From GCA-2699445 sp032127075 (GTDB taxonomy: Bacteria > Actinomycetota > Actinomycetes > S36-B12 > GCA-2699445): a stretch of 14,554 nt of DNA. The notes beneath the pieces were generated by a model. The model was not told the origin of the DNA. It was given only the letters and a program-made list of their open reading frames with translations, and searched no databases. The position numbers and the translations under genes are program-made. The stretch spans positions 1 through 14,554 of the forward strand of contig JAQAZZ010000153.1 in NCBI GenBank assembly GCA_032127075.1, written 5' to 3'. The first letter of the stretch is position 1. Each line of letters begins with the position of its first letter. Positions 1 through 9,725 of this stretch are shown here, piece by piece.

Positions 1-42
1 CCAGTCGGCTGCAGGCTGCGACGGCGAAGCGTCCGGCCCCGG

Positions 43-78
43 TCAGCCCGTCAGCCCGTCAGCCCGTCAGCCCGTCAG
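43..78. repeat. 8-bp tandem repeat (unit TCAGCCCG, four copies plus a partial)
   Basis: Four exact consecutive copies of TCAGCCCG start at base 43 and are followed by a partial fifth copy (TCAG). The stop codon of the minus-strand lipoprotein gene (TCA at 67-69 on the plus strand) lies in the fourth copy, so most of the array is downstream of that gene and its last residues (LTG) are encoded by repeat sequence. The unit is not a multiple of three. Loss or gain of units downstream of the stop would not change the protein. It looks like a slippage-prone simple repeat, and nothing else was recognised in bases 1-66. Confidence 0.9.
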
Positions 79-666
79 CGACGAATAGTTGTTGGCCGTG
101 ACCGCCCCGCTGCTCAGACGGCCGTTGGGAAGCGGCACCCCCACGGGCGTGCCGCTGCTGTTCACGAACAAGACGCTCTCCTCGGGCTCGTCGGCCAGCG
201 TCAGCACGATCTGGCCCAAGACCAGCAGTTGCTCCTGGCTCGGGAGGTCCCCGAACCCGTCGCTCAGGACCACGGCGATCCTCTTGTCGGTCGATTGAAC
301 CGGCAGCCCGGCCTCCTCCGAGGTGACGGCCAGCGGGGAGTCTGGGACCACGGACACCTGAGCCGTACGCAGGCCCTCCTCCTTCTCCTGGGCTGTTGGT
401 CCCGCCTCGAGGAGGGACAGTTCGCGCTCCGGCGTCAGTGGCTCCTCGCTTTGCCGATCGACCGGGACGAGTTGGTTCTCCCTGACGAACCACAACTCGT
501 ACAGCAGGCCGGGCCCGGTGCTTCCCGCGGGCTCGCTGCCCTGCAATGCCTCGAGGGCCTCCGGCGGCAGCGCCCGCGGCGTCGGCTCGGCCGGTACGGC
601 GCACGCCGAAAGCGCAACGGCCAGCAGCAGCCCCAGCAGGGCGACGAGGCGCAATCGCACAGTCAT
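67..666 (-). CDS. GerMN-domain lipoprotein, LpqB-like position
   Basis: A 199-residue predicted lipoprotein. It has a short basic N-terminus, a hydrophobic stretch at about 7-20 and a lipobox LSAC ending at Cys22, so it should be exported and lipid-anchored on the outer face of the membrane. Residues about 55-165 resemble a GerMN domain: the LLYELWFVRENQLVPV start, then AGPTAQEKEEGLRTA and a later DGFGDLPSQEQL segment. GerMN domains occur in LpqB and in spore-germination lipoproteins and are thought to bind other surface components. Full-length LpqB is much longer because it also has a C-terminal propeller-like part, which is absent here. The ATG overlaps the kinase stop codon (ATGA), and GGAG lies a few bases upstream, so it is translationally coupled to the kinase. 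By analogy with LpqB and MtrB it may modulate the sensor kinase. That role is inferred. Confidence 0.85.
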   Translation of the reverse strand: MTVRLRLVALLGLLLAVALSACAVPAEPTPRALPPEALEALQGSEPAGSTGPGLLYELWFVRENQLVPVDRQSEEPLTPERELSLLEAGPTAQEKEEGLRTAQVSVVPDSPLAVTSEEAGLPVQSTDKRIAVVLSDGFGDLPSQEQLLVLGQIVLTLADEPEESVLFVNSSGTPVGVPLPNGRLSSGAVTANNYSSLTG

Positions 667-2024
667 CTCCGCTCCGGCAGGTCCACAACGAATCGGGCGC
701 CACCGCCTGGGGACTCCTCCACCAGCACCGATCCTCCCAACAACCGAACCTGCTCCCGCACGATCGCCAGCCCGAGACCCGCACCGTCCGGCGACGTGGC
801 GTCGCCGCGGGCGAAAGGCTCGAAGATCTGCTCGGCAAGCGCCTTCGGCACACCCGGGCCAGCGTCGTCGACGATCAGACGCAGACCCGCGCCGGTTCGT
901 TCCGTCGCCACCCCCGTAACACCCTCGCCGTGGCGCTGGGCGTTGTCGATCAGGTTGCCCACGATGCGCTCGAACCGGCGCGGGTCCAGCCTCATCGCGA
1001 AATTGTCGCCGACGCGCAGCGAGCGGGACAGGCCCCGGGTGCTCAACAGCTCGTCAATGAGCAGCCCGATATCAATTGCCTCCTCCTGCACGATCTCGTC
1101 ACCGCCGATCCGGCTGATCTCCAGCAGGTCCAGGACTGTCGCACTGAAACGGCGCACCTGGGAGCCGAGGGCACGGATCAGGTTCGCCTCCCGTTCCGGC
1201 AGCCGCTCGATACGCCGTTCCAGCAGGTCCGCCGTACCGACGATGCCGGTCAGCGGCGAGCGCAGCTCGTGGGACACGTTGGCCGAGAACCGCCGTTCCC
1301 GCTCGAGTCGGTCTTGCACCGCTGCGGCCATGTCGTTGAAGGCTGTCGAGATCGCCGAAAGGTCGGGGTCTTCGGGGACGGGGACCCGCGCACGCATATC
1401 GCCGGCGGTGATCCGGCGGGCGCCGTCGGCGACGTCGGCCAGCGGACGCAGCAGCCGGACCCCGGCGGCGCGGCCGACGCCGCCACCCACCAGGAACGCC
1501 ATGATGGCCGCGGCCACGAGCACCCAACGCAGGATCGTGAGGACCTGGTCCAGCGTCGCGAACGAGAACGACTCCACGAACATGCCGCCTTCGACCGGTA
1601 CGGCTACGGCGAGGAACACCTCGCCGGAACTGACCGGGAACCGCTGCCAGGAGCCACCCTCCCTCTCCGCCGAATCCAACAAATCCGGCGGAAGCTCCCG
1701 CGGCGACACGGTGACGTTGGACGAATACCAGACGTCACCGACCCGCAGGAGCGACTGGGAGTCTTCGGTGGCAACGAGGCGATCCAGCGCCCTGCCCTGC
1801 TTGACACCCTCCACGAGGGCCGCGTCCACGATGCGGGCGTCGATCAGCGCACGGCTGAGCGCAGCGTCCTCGCGCTGCTGCAGCAGGTACACGCTGGTGC
1901 CCAGGTAGGTGGCTCCGGACACCATGAGTGCCACCACGAGGGAGATCAGCGCGAATGCGACGGCGACTCGGGTCGCCAGACCAGCCCGACGGCCGATGAA
2001 ACGGCCGAAGAAGCCGGAAGTCAC
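663..2024 (-). CDS. Membrane sensor histidine kinase, MtrB-like
   Basis: A 453-residue HisKA/HATPase kinase. A first membrane segment at about 18-48 and a second at about 160-185 flank an extracytoplasmic sensor region of roughly 110 residues. A HAMP domain follows at about 186-240 (LLRPLADVADGARRITAGD). The dimerisation domain carries the phospho-acceptor His252 in the motif SHELRSPLT. The ATPase domain shows the N box (NLIDNAQRHG, 357-366), the G1 box (DDAGPGVP, 386-393), an F box (FEPFARGD) and the G2 box (GAGLGLAIV, 414-422). All catalytic elements appear intact. The start is GTG, and it overlaps the TGA of the upstream regulator (GTGA). The order regulator-kinase-GerMN lipoprotein matches mtrA-mtrB-lpqB, but similarity alone does not prove orthology, and the sensed signal is unknown. 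Confidence 0.93.
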   Translation of the reverse strand: MTSGFFGRFIGRRAGLATRVAVAFALISLVVALMVSGATYLGTSVYLLQQREDAALSRALIDARIVDAALVEGVKQGRALDRLVATEDSQSLLRVGDVWYSSNVTVSPRELPPDLLDSAEREGGSWQRFPVSSGEVFLAVAVPVEGGMFVESFSFATLDQVLTILRWVLVAAAIMAFLVGGGVGRAAGVRLLRPLADVADGARRITAGDMRARVPVPEDPDLSAISTAFNDMAAAVQDRLERERRFSANVSHELRSPLTGIVGTADLLERRIERLPEREANLIRALGSQVRRFSATVLDLLEISRIGGDEIVQEEAIDIGLLIDELLSTRGLSRSLRVGDNFAMRLDPRRFERIVGNLIDNAQRHGEGVTGVATERTGAGLRLIVDDAGPGVPKALAEQIFEPFARGDATSPDGAGLGLAIVREQVRLLGGSVLVEESPGGGARFVVDLPERR

Positions 2025-2707
2025 GGCTTGAGGCGGTAGCCGAAACCGCGCACGGTCACCAGATGCTCCGGGGTTGCGGCGTCGACTTCGAGTTTCGAGC
2101 GCAGCCGGTAGATCAGGTTGTCGACCACGCGGCCGTCACCGGCGTTGCCGTAGCCCCAGACTCGCCGCAGGAGGTCGTCGCGGCTCAGAATCCGCCCACC
2201 TGCGGCAATGAGTTCCTGCAGTACCCGGAACTCGGTACGGGACAGCGACAACGGTTCGCCGTCCTTGAAAGCCTCGGCGGTCTCGGGACGGATGACTATC
2301 GGTCCGCAGGCGACGACGTCCTGCTTGTTGCTACCGGACTCGGCGGCATTGCGGCGCAACTGTGCGCGTATCCGCGCACCCAGTTCCTTGGGTACGAAGG
2401 GTTTGGTGACGTAGTCGTCGGCACCTGCCTCGAGTCCGGCCACGACATCGTGGCTGTCCGCCTGCGCGGTGACGACGACGATGGGGACCTTGCTGGTCGC
2501 GCGCATCGAACGCACGACGTCCAGCCCGTGGATGCCGGGCAGGCGCAGATCGACGAGCACCACATCGGGCGATTCGTCCAACGACAGGCTCAGCGCCTGC
2601 TCCCCGGTCTCAGCCTCGACGACGCGGTACCCCTCGTCCTCCAGGTACGTGCGCAGGACCAGCCTGATCTCAGGTTCGTCCTCGACGACCATCACTGTTT
2701 TCGCCAC
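2021..2707 (-). CDS. OmpR/PhoB-family response regulator, MtrA-like
   Basis: A 228-residue two-domain response regulator, the partner of the kinase that follows it. The receiver domain (about 4-118) has the acidic pocket E9/D10, the phospho-acceptor Asp53 (LVDLRLPG), Thr80 and the conserved Lys102 (KPF). A winged-helix DNA-binding domain occupies about 130-226 and ends in TVRGFGYRLKP, the usual end of OmpR-type proteins. The frame is open upstream to an ATG at 2776, but the GTG at 2705-2707 gives the normal start of the family (AKTVMVVEDEPEIR) and was chosen. No strong Shine-Dalgarno sequence is visible, so the start is moderately certain. It is the first gene of a three-gene signalling operon and lies 129 bp after the hydratase gene on the same strand. 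An own promoter in that gap is likely, but none could be assigned. Confidence 0.92.
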   Translation of the reverse strand: MAKTVMVVEDEPEIRLVLRTYLEDEGYRVVEAETGEQALSLSLDESPDVVLVDLRLPGIHGLDVVRSMRATSKVPIVVVTAQADSHDVVAGLEAGADDYVTKPFVPKELGARIRAQLRRNAAESGSNKQDVVACGPIVIRPETAEAFKDGEPLSLSRTEFRVLQELIAAGGRILSRDDLLRRVWGYGNAGDGRVVDNLIYRLRSKLEVDAATPEHLVTVRGFGYRLKP

Positions 2708-2781
2708 ACATCCATTCAACACTGCCAGAGCGGATGTGGGAAACACTCTTGCCACGGGCGAACACGTTGCGAGCATCCGTC

Positions 2782-2823
2782 GGCGGCAGTCCCGGGTCGC
2801 CCGGGCGGGGTGCCGATGCCGCC
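2782..2823. terminator. Nested GC-rich inverted repeat between hydratase and regulator genes
   Basis: GGCGGCA at 2782-2788 pairs with TGCCGCC at 2817-2823. Inside this loop lies CCCGGG-TCG-CCCGGG (2791-2805), which can form its own six-pair stem with a three-base loop. The structure sits just after the stop codon of the minus-strand hydratase gene and before the regulator gene, where transcription of the catabolic operon could end. There is no run of T residues, so it is not a classical intrinsic terminator. A terminator role is a guess from position. Confidence 0.3.
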
Positions 2824-2836
2824 AAGCCGGCGTCGC

Positions 2837-3652
2837 TCAGGAATCGTCAGGTGCCCACGACGGTTTGCGTCGCTGCAGCAGCGCGGTCATCCCCTCGATG
2901 GCTTCCTCGGAGCGGAAGAAGGATCCCGACAGCTCCGCGGTCCAGGCGAACCCGTCGGCCCGGTTCATGGCGGGGACCCGCCGCAGCAGTTCCTTGGTTC
3001 CTGCCAGCGCCCGCGGCCCACCGAGTCGCAGTTGCGCCACCCAACCCGCGACAGCATCGTCCAGCCCGTCGGCCGGGACCACCGAGTTGATCAGTCCGGC
3101 GGCGCGCACCCGCTCGGCGGGCACCCGCTCGCCGGTCAGCAGCAGCTCCGCGGCGTCGGCGGGCCGCAGCTTGGGGAGGCAGACAACGGAAATCACCGCG
3201 GGCGTGAGCCCCAGGCGCACCTCGCTGAAGGCGAACCGGACACCGTCGGCGGCGACCGACAGGTCGCATGCGGCTACCAGGCCATTGCCGCCGCCGTAGA
3301 CATTCCCCTGCACCCGGGCGATCGTGGGCTTGGGGTGATCCTGGATGCGGGTCAGGAGCTCAGCCATTGCCTCCGGGCCGTTGGCGGCGAATCCGCCCTG
3401 CTCGCCGGACAGGGCGGCCTTCAGGTCCGCTCCGGCGCTGAAGGTGTTCCCCGTTCCGGTCAGCACTACCACTCGCACCGCGTCGTCGGCGGCCGACAGC
3501 TCCAGGGAGTCGGTGAGCCGACGCATGGCGGCCGGGTCGAGCGCGTTGCGCGCCTCGGGCCGGTTGAAGGTGATGGTGGCCACGCCGTCGGCGACGTCGT
3601 AGCGGACCGGCACCGCCCCCTCGATGTCCGCCGACTCGGTCGTATCAGCCAC
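2837..3652 (-). CDS. Enoyl-CoA hydratase, LiuC/AtuE-like
   Basis: A 271-residue crotonase-fold protein of normal family length. It should add water to a 2-enoyl-CoA, most likely the carboxylated product of the carboxylase encoded upstream in the same run of genes. The first oxyanion-hole segment is FSAGADL (71-77) and the second is YGGGNGL (119-125). The segment FAFSEVRLGLTPAVIS (140-155) is typical of methylglutaconyl-CoA hydratase (LiuC) and AtuE-like proteins. Glu144 is present, while the position of the other catalytic glutamate of classical enoyl-CoA hydratase is Gly124, as I recall for the LiuC group. The start is GTG with AAGGAG (plus coordinates 3662-3667) nine bases upstream. It follows the dehydrogenase gene after 126 bp, so it may be the last gene of the operon or have its own promoter. 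Substrate assignment is inferred. Confidence 0.88.
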   Translation of the reverse strand: MADTTESADIEGAVPVRYDVADGVATITFNRPEARNALDPAAMRRLTDSLELSAADDAVRVVVLTGTGNTFSAGADLKAALSGEQGGFAANGPEAMAELLTRIQDHPKPTIARVQGNVYGGGNGLVAACDLSVAADGVRFAFSEVRLGLTPAVISVVCLPKLRPADAAELLLTGERVPAERVRAAGLINSVVPADGLDDAVAGWVAQLRLGGPRALAGTKELLRRVPAMNRADGFAWTAELSGSFFRSEEAIEGMTALLQRRKPSWAPDDS

Positions 3653-3778
3653 GGCACACCACTCCTTCGCGCACCATCCCCGTCACTCGTGGTCCACGCT
3701 CCCGCCGTGGGCGGCTGCGGGTACGGCTGACACTCCGGCTTCGCGCTGGGGCGCCTGCCCGTGGGGATCCGCTGGTGA

Positions 3779-4933
3779 TCACCGCCGGCCCATGCCTTCC
3801 AGCAGCGAGATGACGCGCAGCATGACCTCGTCGGCTCCGCCGCCGATGGCGATGAGCCGGGAGTCGCGCAGGTAGCGCGCCGGCCAGTTCTCCTCCGCGT
3901 AGCCCATGCCGCCGTGGTACTGCACCACGGCATCGGCCACCTGTCGGGCCAGTTTGCCCGCCTTGAATTTCGCGATCGTCGTCATCCGGGTGACGTCCTC
4001 GCCCGCACTGAACCGGCGGGCTGCCTCGCGGTTGTAGGTGATGAGCATGTCGACTTCGGCGATCAACTCGGCCAGGTTGTACTGCAGGTACTGGTTGGCC
4101 ATCAGCGGCTTGCCGAAGGCTTCGCGCACCTGCAGGTACTCGATGGTGCGCTCCAGGGCGCGCCGCGCACCCATGGCTGCCAGGTACGAGCCCACCAGTC
4201 GCTCGTCCTGGAACTGGATCATCTGCTGCTGGAAGCCGCGGTCGATCTCGCCGATGGTGTTGCTGACGGGCACCCGGACGTCGTCGAACACCAACTCGGC
4301 GGTGTCGGAGGAGTGGTTGCCCATCTTCTCGATCGTGCGGCCGACGCTGAAGCCGGGGGTATCTGTGGGCACGATGATCTGCGACATGCCCGCGTAGCCG
4401 CTCTTGTCGGGGGAGGTGCGCGCCAGCAGGCAGATCCAGTCGGCCTGCGACCCGTTGGTGATCCACATCTTGCGGCCGTTGATCACCCAGTCGTCCCCGT
4501 CACGCACGGCCCGGGTGCGGATGCCCGCCACATCGGAGCCCGCATCCGGCTCCGACACCGCCACGGAGCAGACCTGCTGGCCCAGCATCGCCGGCTTCAG
4601 ATATGTCTGCTTCAACTCCTCGGATCCGAAGTTGTGCAGCGACGGGGTGGCCATATTCGCCTGCACCGCGATCGCCATGGGAACGCCGGCGCAGTCGCAC
4701 GTGTAGCCGAGTTCCTCCATGAAGACCACGGTGAAGGAATGGTCGGCTCCTTGGCCGCCGTAGGCCTCCTCGTACTCCAGCCCGAACGCGCCGATCTCGG
4801 CGATCTTGGGGAACAGTTCGTGGGCGGGGAAGATCCGCGCCTCCTCCCATTCATCGACGTAGGGGTTGATCTCGTTTTCGACGAACGAGCGCACGACCTT
4901 GCGGAACTGCTCATGCTCAGGGGTGAATTGCAT
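3779..4933 (-). CDS. Acyl-CoA dehydrogenase, branched-chain/AtuD-like
   Basis: A 384-residue flavoprotein with the full acyl-CoA dehydrogenase layout: N-terminal helices (1-120), the beta domain with CSVAVSEPDAGSDVAG and WITNGSQADW (122-166), and a C-terminal helical domain. It should make the alpha,beta double bond of an acyl-CoA using FAD. The usual glutamate of medium-chain enzymes (YEGT-E) is missing, and the sequence there is IGGGADE (363-369). A glutamate in DERLV (Glu244) occupies the helix-G place that serves as base in isovaleryl-CoA and long-chain dehydrogenases. That fits a branched substrate such as a citronellyl- or isovaleryl-type CoA. The ATG at 4931-4933 matches the family N-terminus, with GGAGGG five bases upstream. 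It overlaps the end of the TetR gene by 17 bp, indicating one transcript. Exact substrate is inferred. Confidence 0.92.
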   Translation of the reverse strand: MQFTPEHEQFRKVVRSFVENEINPYVDEWEEARIFPAHELFPKIAEIGAFGLEYEEAYGGQGADHSFTVVFMEELGYTCDCAGVPMAIAVQANMATPSLHNFGSEELKQTYLKPAMLGQQVCSVAVSEPDAGSDVAGIRTRAVRDGDDWVINGRKMWITNGSQADWICLLARTSPDKSGYAGMSQIIVPTDTPGFSVGRTIEKMGNHSSDTAELVFDDVRVPVSNTIGEIDRGFQQQMIQFQDERLVGSYLAAMGARRALERTIEYLQVREAFGKPLMANQYLQYNLAELIAEVDMLITYNREAARRFSAGEDVTRMTTIAKFKAGKLARQVADAVVQYHGGMGYAEENWPARYLRDSRLIAIGGGADEVMLRVISLLEGMGRR

Positions 4934-5585
4934 CGTGGCCCTCCGGGGGTCGGCTGCTGTTGGACGGATCTGCGGTGCCCGAATCGGGCAGGCCCAGCGC
5001 GCGCTGCCAGATGCGGGTGAGGGTGACGTGGCCGTGGGGGTCGGTGGGCGAGCCGAGGTCGGTCCAGTGCCGCGAGAACCCTTCGACCATCGCGCACAGC
5101 GACGCCGCCGCGATCTGCGGGTCGAGGTCGGCGTGCACCCAACCCAGTTCCTGCTGCCGCCGGATCTGATGGGCCACCCGCTCCACATGGGTGCGGCGCA
5201 AGTCCTGCAAGATCAGCGCGAACCGCTCATCCGCGACGGCGACCTCTTCCACGACACGCAGCAGCCGGGAATTGCGGCTGAAAGCCTCCAGATAGCGGGC
5301 GTTGGCGGTGCCGATCTTGTCCACCGGGTCGGCGAGGTCCACGGTGCGGATCGACTCGCGCAGTTGCGCCACCAGGTCGGTCAGGGTGGCAGCGAGCACT
5401 TCTTCCTTGGTGGTGAAGTAGGTGTACACGGTGCCGTGGCTGACCCCGGCCGCGGTGGAGATGTCGCCCATGCGGGTGGCGGCGAAGCCCTGCCGCTCGA
5501 AGATGTCCCGAGCTGCGCCGATCAGCCGCTCACGGGTGCGGATCCCCCGGCTGGTGCGCGGTTCTCGGGTGTCGGTGGGGCTCAT
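4917..5585 (-). CDS. TetR/AcrR-family transcriptional regulator, AtuR-like
   Basis: A 222-residue TetR-type regulator. The DNA-binding domain is at about 14-62: RTRERLIGAARDIFERQGF, then the helix-turn-helix MGDISTAAGVSHGTVYTYF followed by the TKEEVL boundary. The C-terminal part should bind a small ligand, presumably an acyl-CoA of the pathway. The frame is open well upstream, but the ATG at 5583-5585 gives the normal N-terminus and overlaps the AtuA stop codon (ATGA). Its 3' end overlaps the dehydrogenase start. The regulator lies in the middle of the catabolic operon and so probably controls its own synthesis. The 40-bp palindrome at the operon head (11337-11376) is the only operator-like site I found and is its likely target. 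In Pseudomonas, AtuR represses the atu cluster through inverted repeats; the parallel here is inference. Confidence 0.92.
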   Translation of the reverse strand: MSPTDTREPRTSRGIRTRERLIGAARDIFERQGFAATRMGDISTAAGVSHGTVYTYFTTKEEVLAATLTDLVAQLRESIRTVDLADPVDKIGTANARYLEAFSRNSRLLRVVEEVAVADERFALILQDLRRTHVERVAHQIRRQQELGWVHADLDPQIAAASLCAMVEGFSRHWTDLGSPTDPHGHVTLTRIWQRALGLPDSGTADPSNSSRPPEGHDAIHP

Positions 5586-7595
5586 GTGGCGCCCAGCGAG
5601 TCGGTGTCGAGCAGTTCGGTCGGCACCGCGATGTGCCGGGACCGCAAGTACTCCCCCAGGCCCTTGGCCTGCGGATCCAGCGAGGTGTTCTCGCTGACCC
5701 CGCGCCCCAGCAGGCCGATGATGACGATGTTGACCGCCCGCAGGTTGGGCAGGGCGACGATCTCGACTGGCAGGCCGCGCGCTTCGGGGATCAGCCGCTG
5801 CACCGCTTCCGGCTGCTCCAGCACATGCCGCAGCCAGACGTAGGTTGCCTCGGCGCGTCCGGCGGCCTCGGGTTCGGCATCGATGGGATTGTCTGACTCC
5901 CACAGCCGCGCCACGTCGTCCACCGTCACGGCGATGGGTTCCACCATCGCATCGACTTCGCCCGCGGCCAGGGCTATTGCCTCGATCTCCACGGGGTCGG
6001 GGATCCACACGCCGACGTTGGCGTTGCCGCCCTTGTCGCCGCTGCGGGCACCTGCGATCCACCCCAGCGGCACCCGGATGCAGTTCTCCTCGCCGACCCA
6101 CGCCGTCGCGGCCGCAGCCGCATCCGCCCGGGCGGCCGGAGCCGGTGGCGCCGGGGTGGGCTGCGACTCGGCTCCGTCAACCTGATCGTCGTGCAGGACC
6201 GCCACGGGGCGGCCGTCGATGGTGACCGTTGTGGTGACGGCGGCTCGGTCGACACTGGTGGGCCAGAAGACGCCGTACGGCGTGCCGGGCGCGGGTGGGG
6301 CGGTGGGGAACATGCCCGGGTAGCTCGCCAACGCGGATTCCACGGCAGGCGCGGTGAACGCCTTGCCCACGTTGTCGGCGTCGGGGTCTTTGGCCGACAG
6401 CCGCAGTTGCGCCTGGGCCCGCTGCTGCGACGTCGGATCGTCGGTGTCGGCGCGGATGAGGTCCACCGACAGCTCCGCGACCGGGAGCGAACTGAGGGAG
6501 GCCAACTCTTCGGCCGACCGGTCGATGTCTGCCAGTCCGATGCCGGCGATGATCTGCAGCGCGGCTTCGGCCTTGGCCTCGATGTCGAGGCCGGTGAGCA
6601 CGAGGGTCATCGAGTTGCGGAACCCGCCGAGGTAGTTCAGCGACACCTTCAGCCGCGTCGGGGGTGCCATGCCCTGCACACCGCTGATCCGCACCCGGTC
6701 GCGGCCCACCTGCGCCAATGCGATGGTGCGGAAATCCGCCGACACGTCGGGATTGAGGTAGACCGCGTCGCCGACCTCGTACAGCAACTGCGCGGTGACC
6801 GTCCCGACGCTGACCAGTCCGCCGGTGCCGGGATGCTTGGTGATCACCGCGGTCCCGTCGGCGCCGACCTCGGCGATCGGGAAGCCGGCGTGCGCCAGGT
6901 CGGGGACGTCGGTGAAGAAGGAGTAGTTGCCCCCGGTGGCCTGGGCGCCGCATTCGATCACATGCCCGGCGACCAGCGCGCCGGCGAGCGCATCGATGGC
7001 GGCGGGATCGTCGTAGTCCCATCCGTGCCACCAGGCGCTGGGGCCGACGGTCAACGCCGCGTCGGTCACCCGGCCGGTGATGACGATGTCGGCACCGTGG
7101 GTCAGGGCAGCGGTGATGCCCCGGCCGCCGAGGTAGGCGTTGGCGGCCAGCGCGGCGACACCCATGTCGTCGAACGGCTCCCCGGTGTCGAGGTTGCGGA
7201 ACTCTTCGCCGCCCGCACGCAGCTCATCCATCCGGCCGGCGAGATCGTCGCCGGTGACCACGGCGATGCGGGGGTGCAGACCGCTCTTGCGTGCTGCGTC
7301 TCGCACTGCATCCGCCAGCCCTTGGGGGTCCAGGCCGCCGGCATCGGTGACGATCTTGATGTCGCGGTCCAGACAGTCGCCGAGGACATCCTTCATCTGG
7401 GTGAGGAACGTGCGGGCGTAGCCGGATCCGACGCCGTGCTTCATCCGCTGCCGGGCGAGGATCAGCATGGTCAGTTCCGCCAGCCAGTCCCCGGTGAGCA
7501 CGTCGATCGGCCCGCCGTCCACCATCTCCCGGGCGGCGGACAGCCGGTCGCCGAAGAACCCGGAGCAGTTGGCGATCCGCACCGCGCGGCGGGGC

Positions 7596-7603
<8 letters not shown>
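5582..7603 (-). CDS. atuA: Acyclic terpene utilisation AtuA-family protein
   Basis: A 673-residue protein with two parts. Residues about 7-455 match the DUF1446/AtuA core, recognisable from the RIANCSGFFGDR start, LTGDWLAELTM, AANAYLGG, ITGRVTDAALTVGPS and GHVIECGAQATGGNYS. After an Ala/Pro-rich linker (about 478-501) follows a small C-terminal domain with the signature ARSGDKGGNANVGVW (519-533). In some species these parts are separate proteins; here they are fused. AtuA is required for citronellol/geraniol use in Pseudomonas, but its reaction is not known to me. No signal peptide is seen, so it is cytoplasmic. The ATG has GGGAGG upstream (plus coordinates 7609-7614) and overlaps the biotin carboxylase gene by 8 bp. 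The TetR gene begins in its stop codon. Its place inside the carboxylase operon is the main argument that this operon handles an isoprenoid or related branched acid. Confidence 0.92.

Positions 7604-9724
<2,121 letters not shown>

Positions 9725-9725
<1 letters not shown>

Noticed and set aside
229..2039. Long plus-strand open frames opposite the kinase and lipoprotein genes
   Set aside because: Their translations are rich in Arg, Ser, Pro and Thr with no recognisable domain. They are opposite-strand shadows of well-supported minus-strand genes in GC-rich DNA.
2708..2776. Longer response regulator starting at the ATG at 2776
   Set aside because: The extra 23 residues (starting MLATCSPVARV) do not belong to the receiver fold, and the GTG at 2707 gives the normal family start.
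2063..3730. Plus-strand frame of 555 residues across the regulator and hydratase genes
   Set aside because: It is rich in Gly, Gln, His and Arg, has no known motif, and crosses two clear genes on the other strand.
3774..3783. GGTGATCACC palindrome at the dehydrogenase stop codon as a second operator
   Set aside because: Only 10 bp, unrelated to the 40-bp dyad, and expected by chance at about this rate in a window of this size.
4934..5188. N-terminal extension of the dehydrogenase to the end of the open frame
   Set aside because: The added residues come from the TetR gene in another frame; the ATG at 4933 has a good ribosome-binding site and the family N-terminus.
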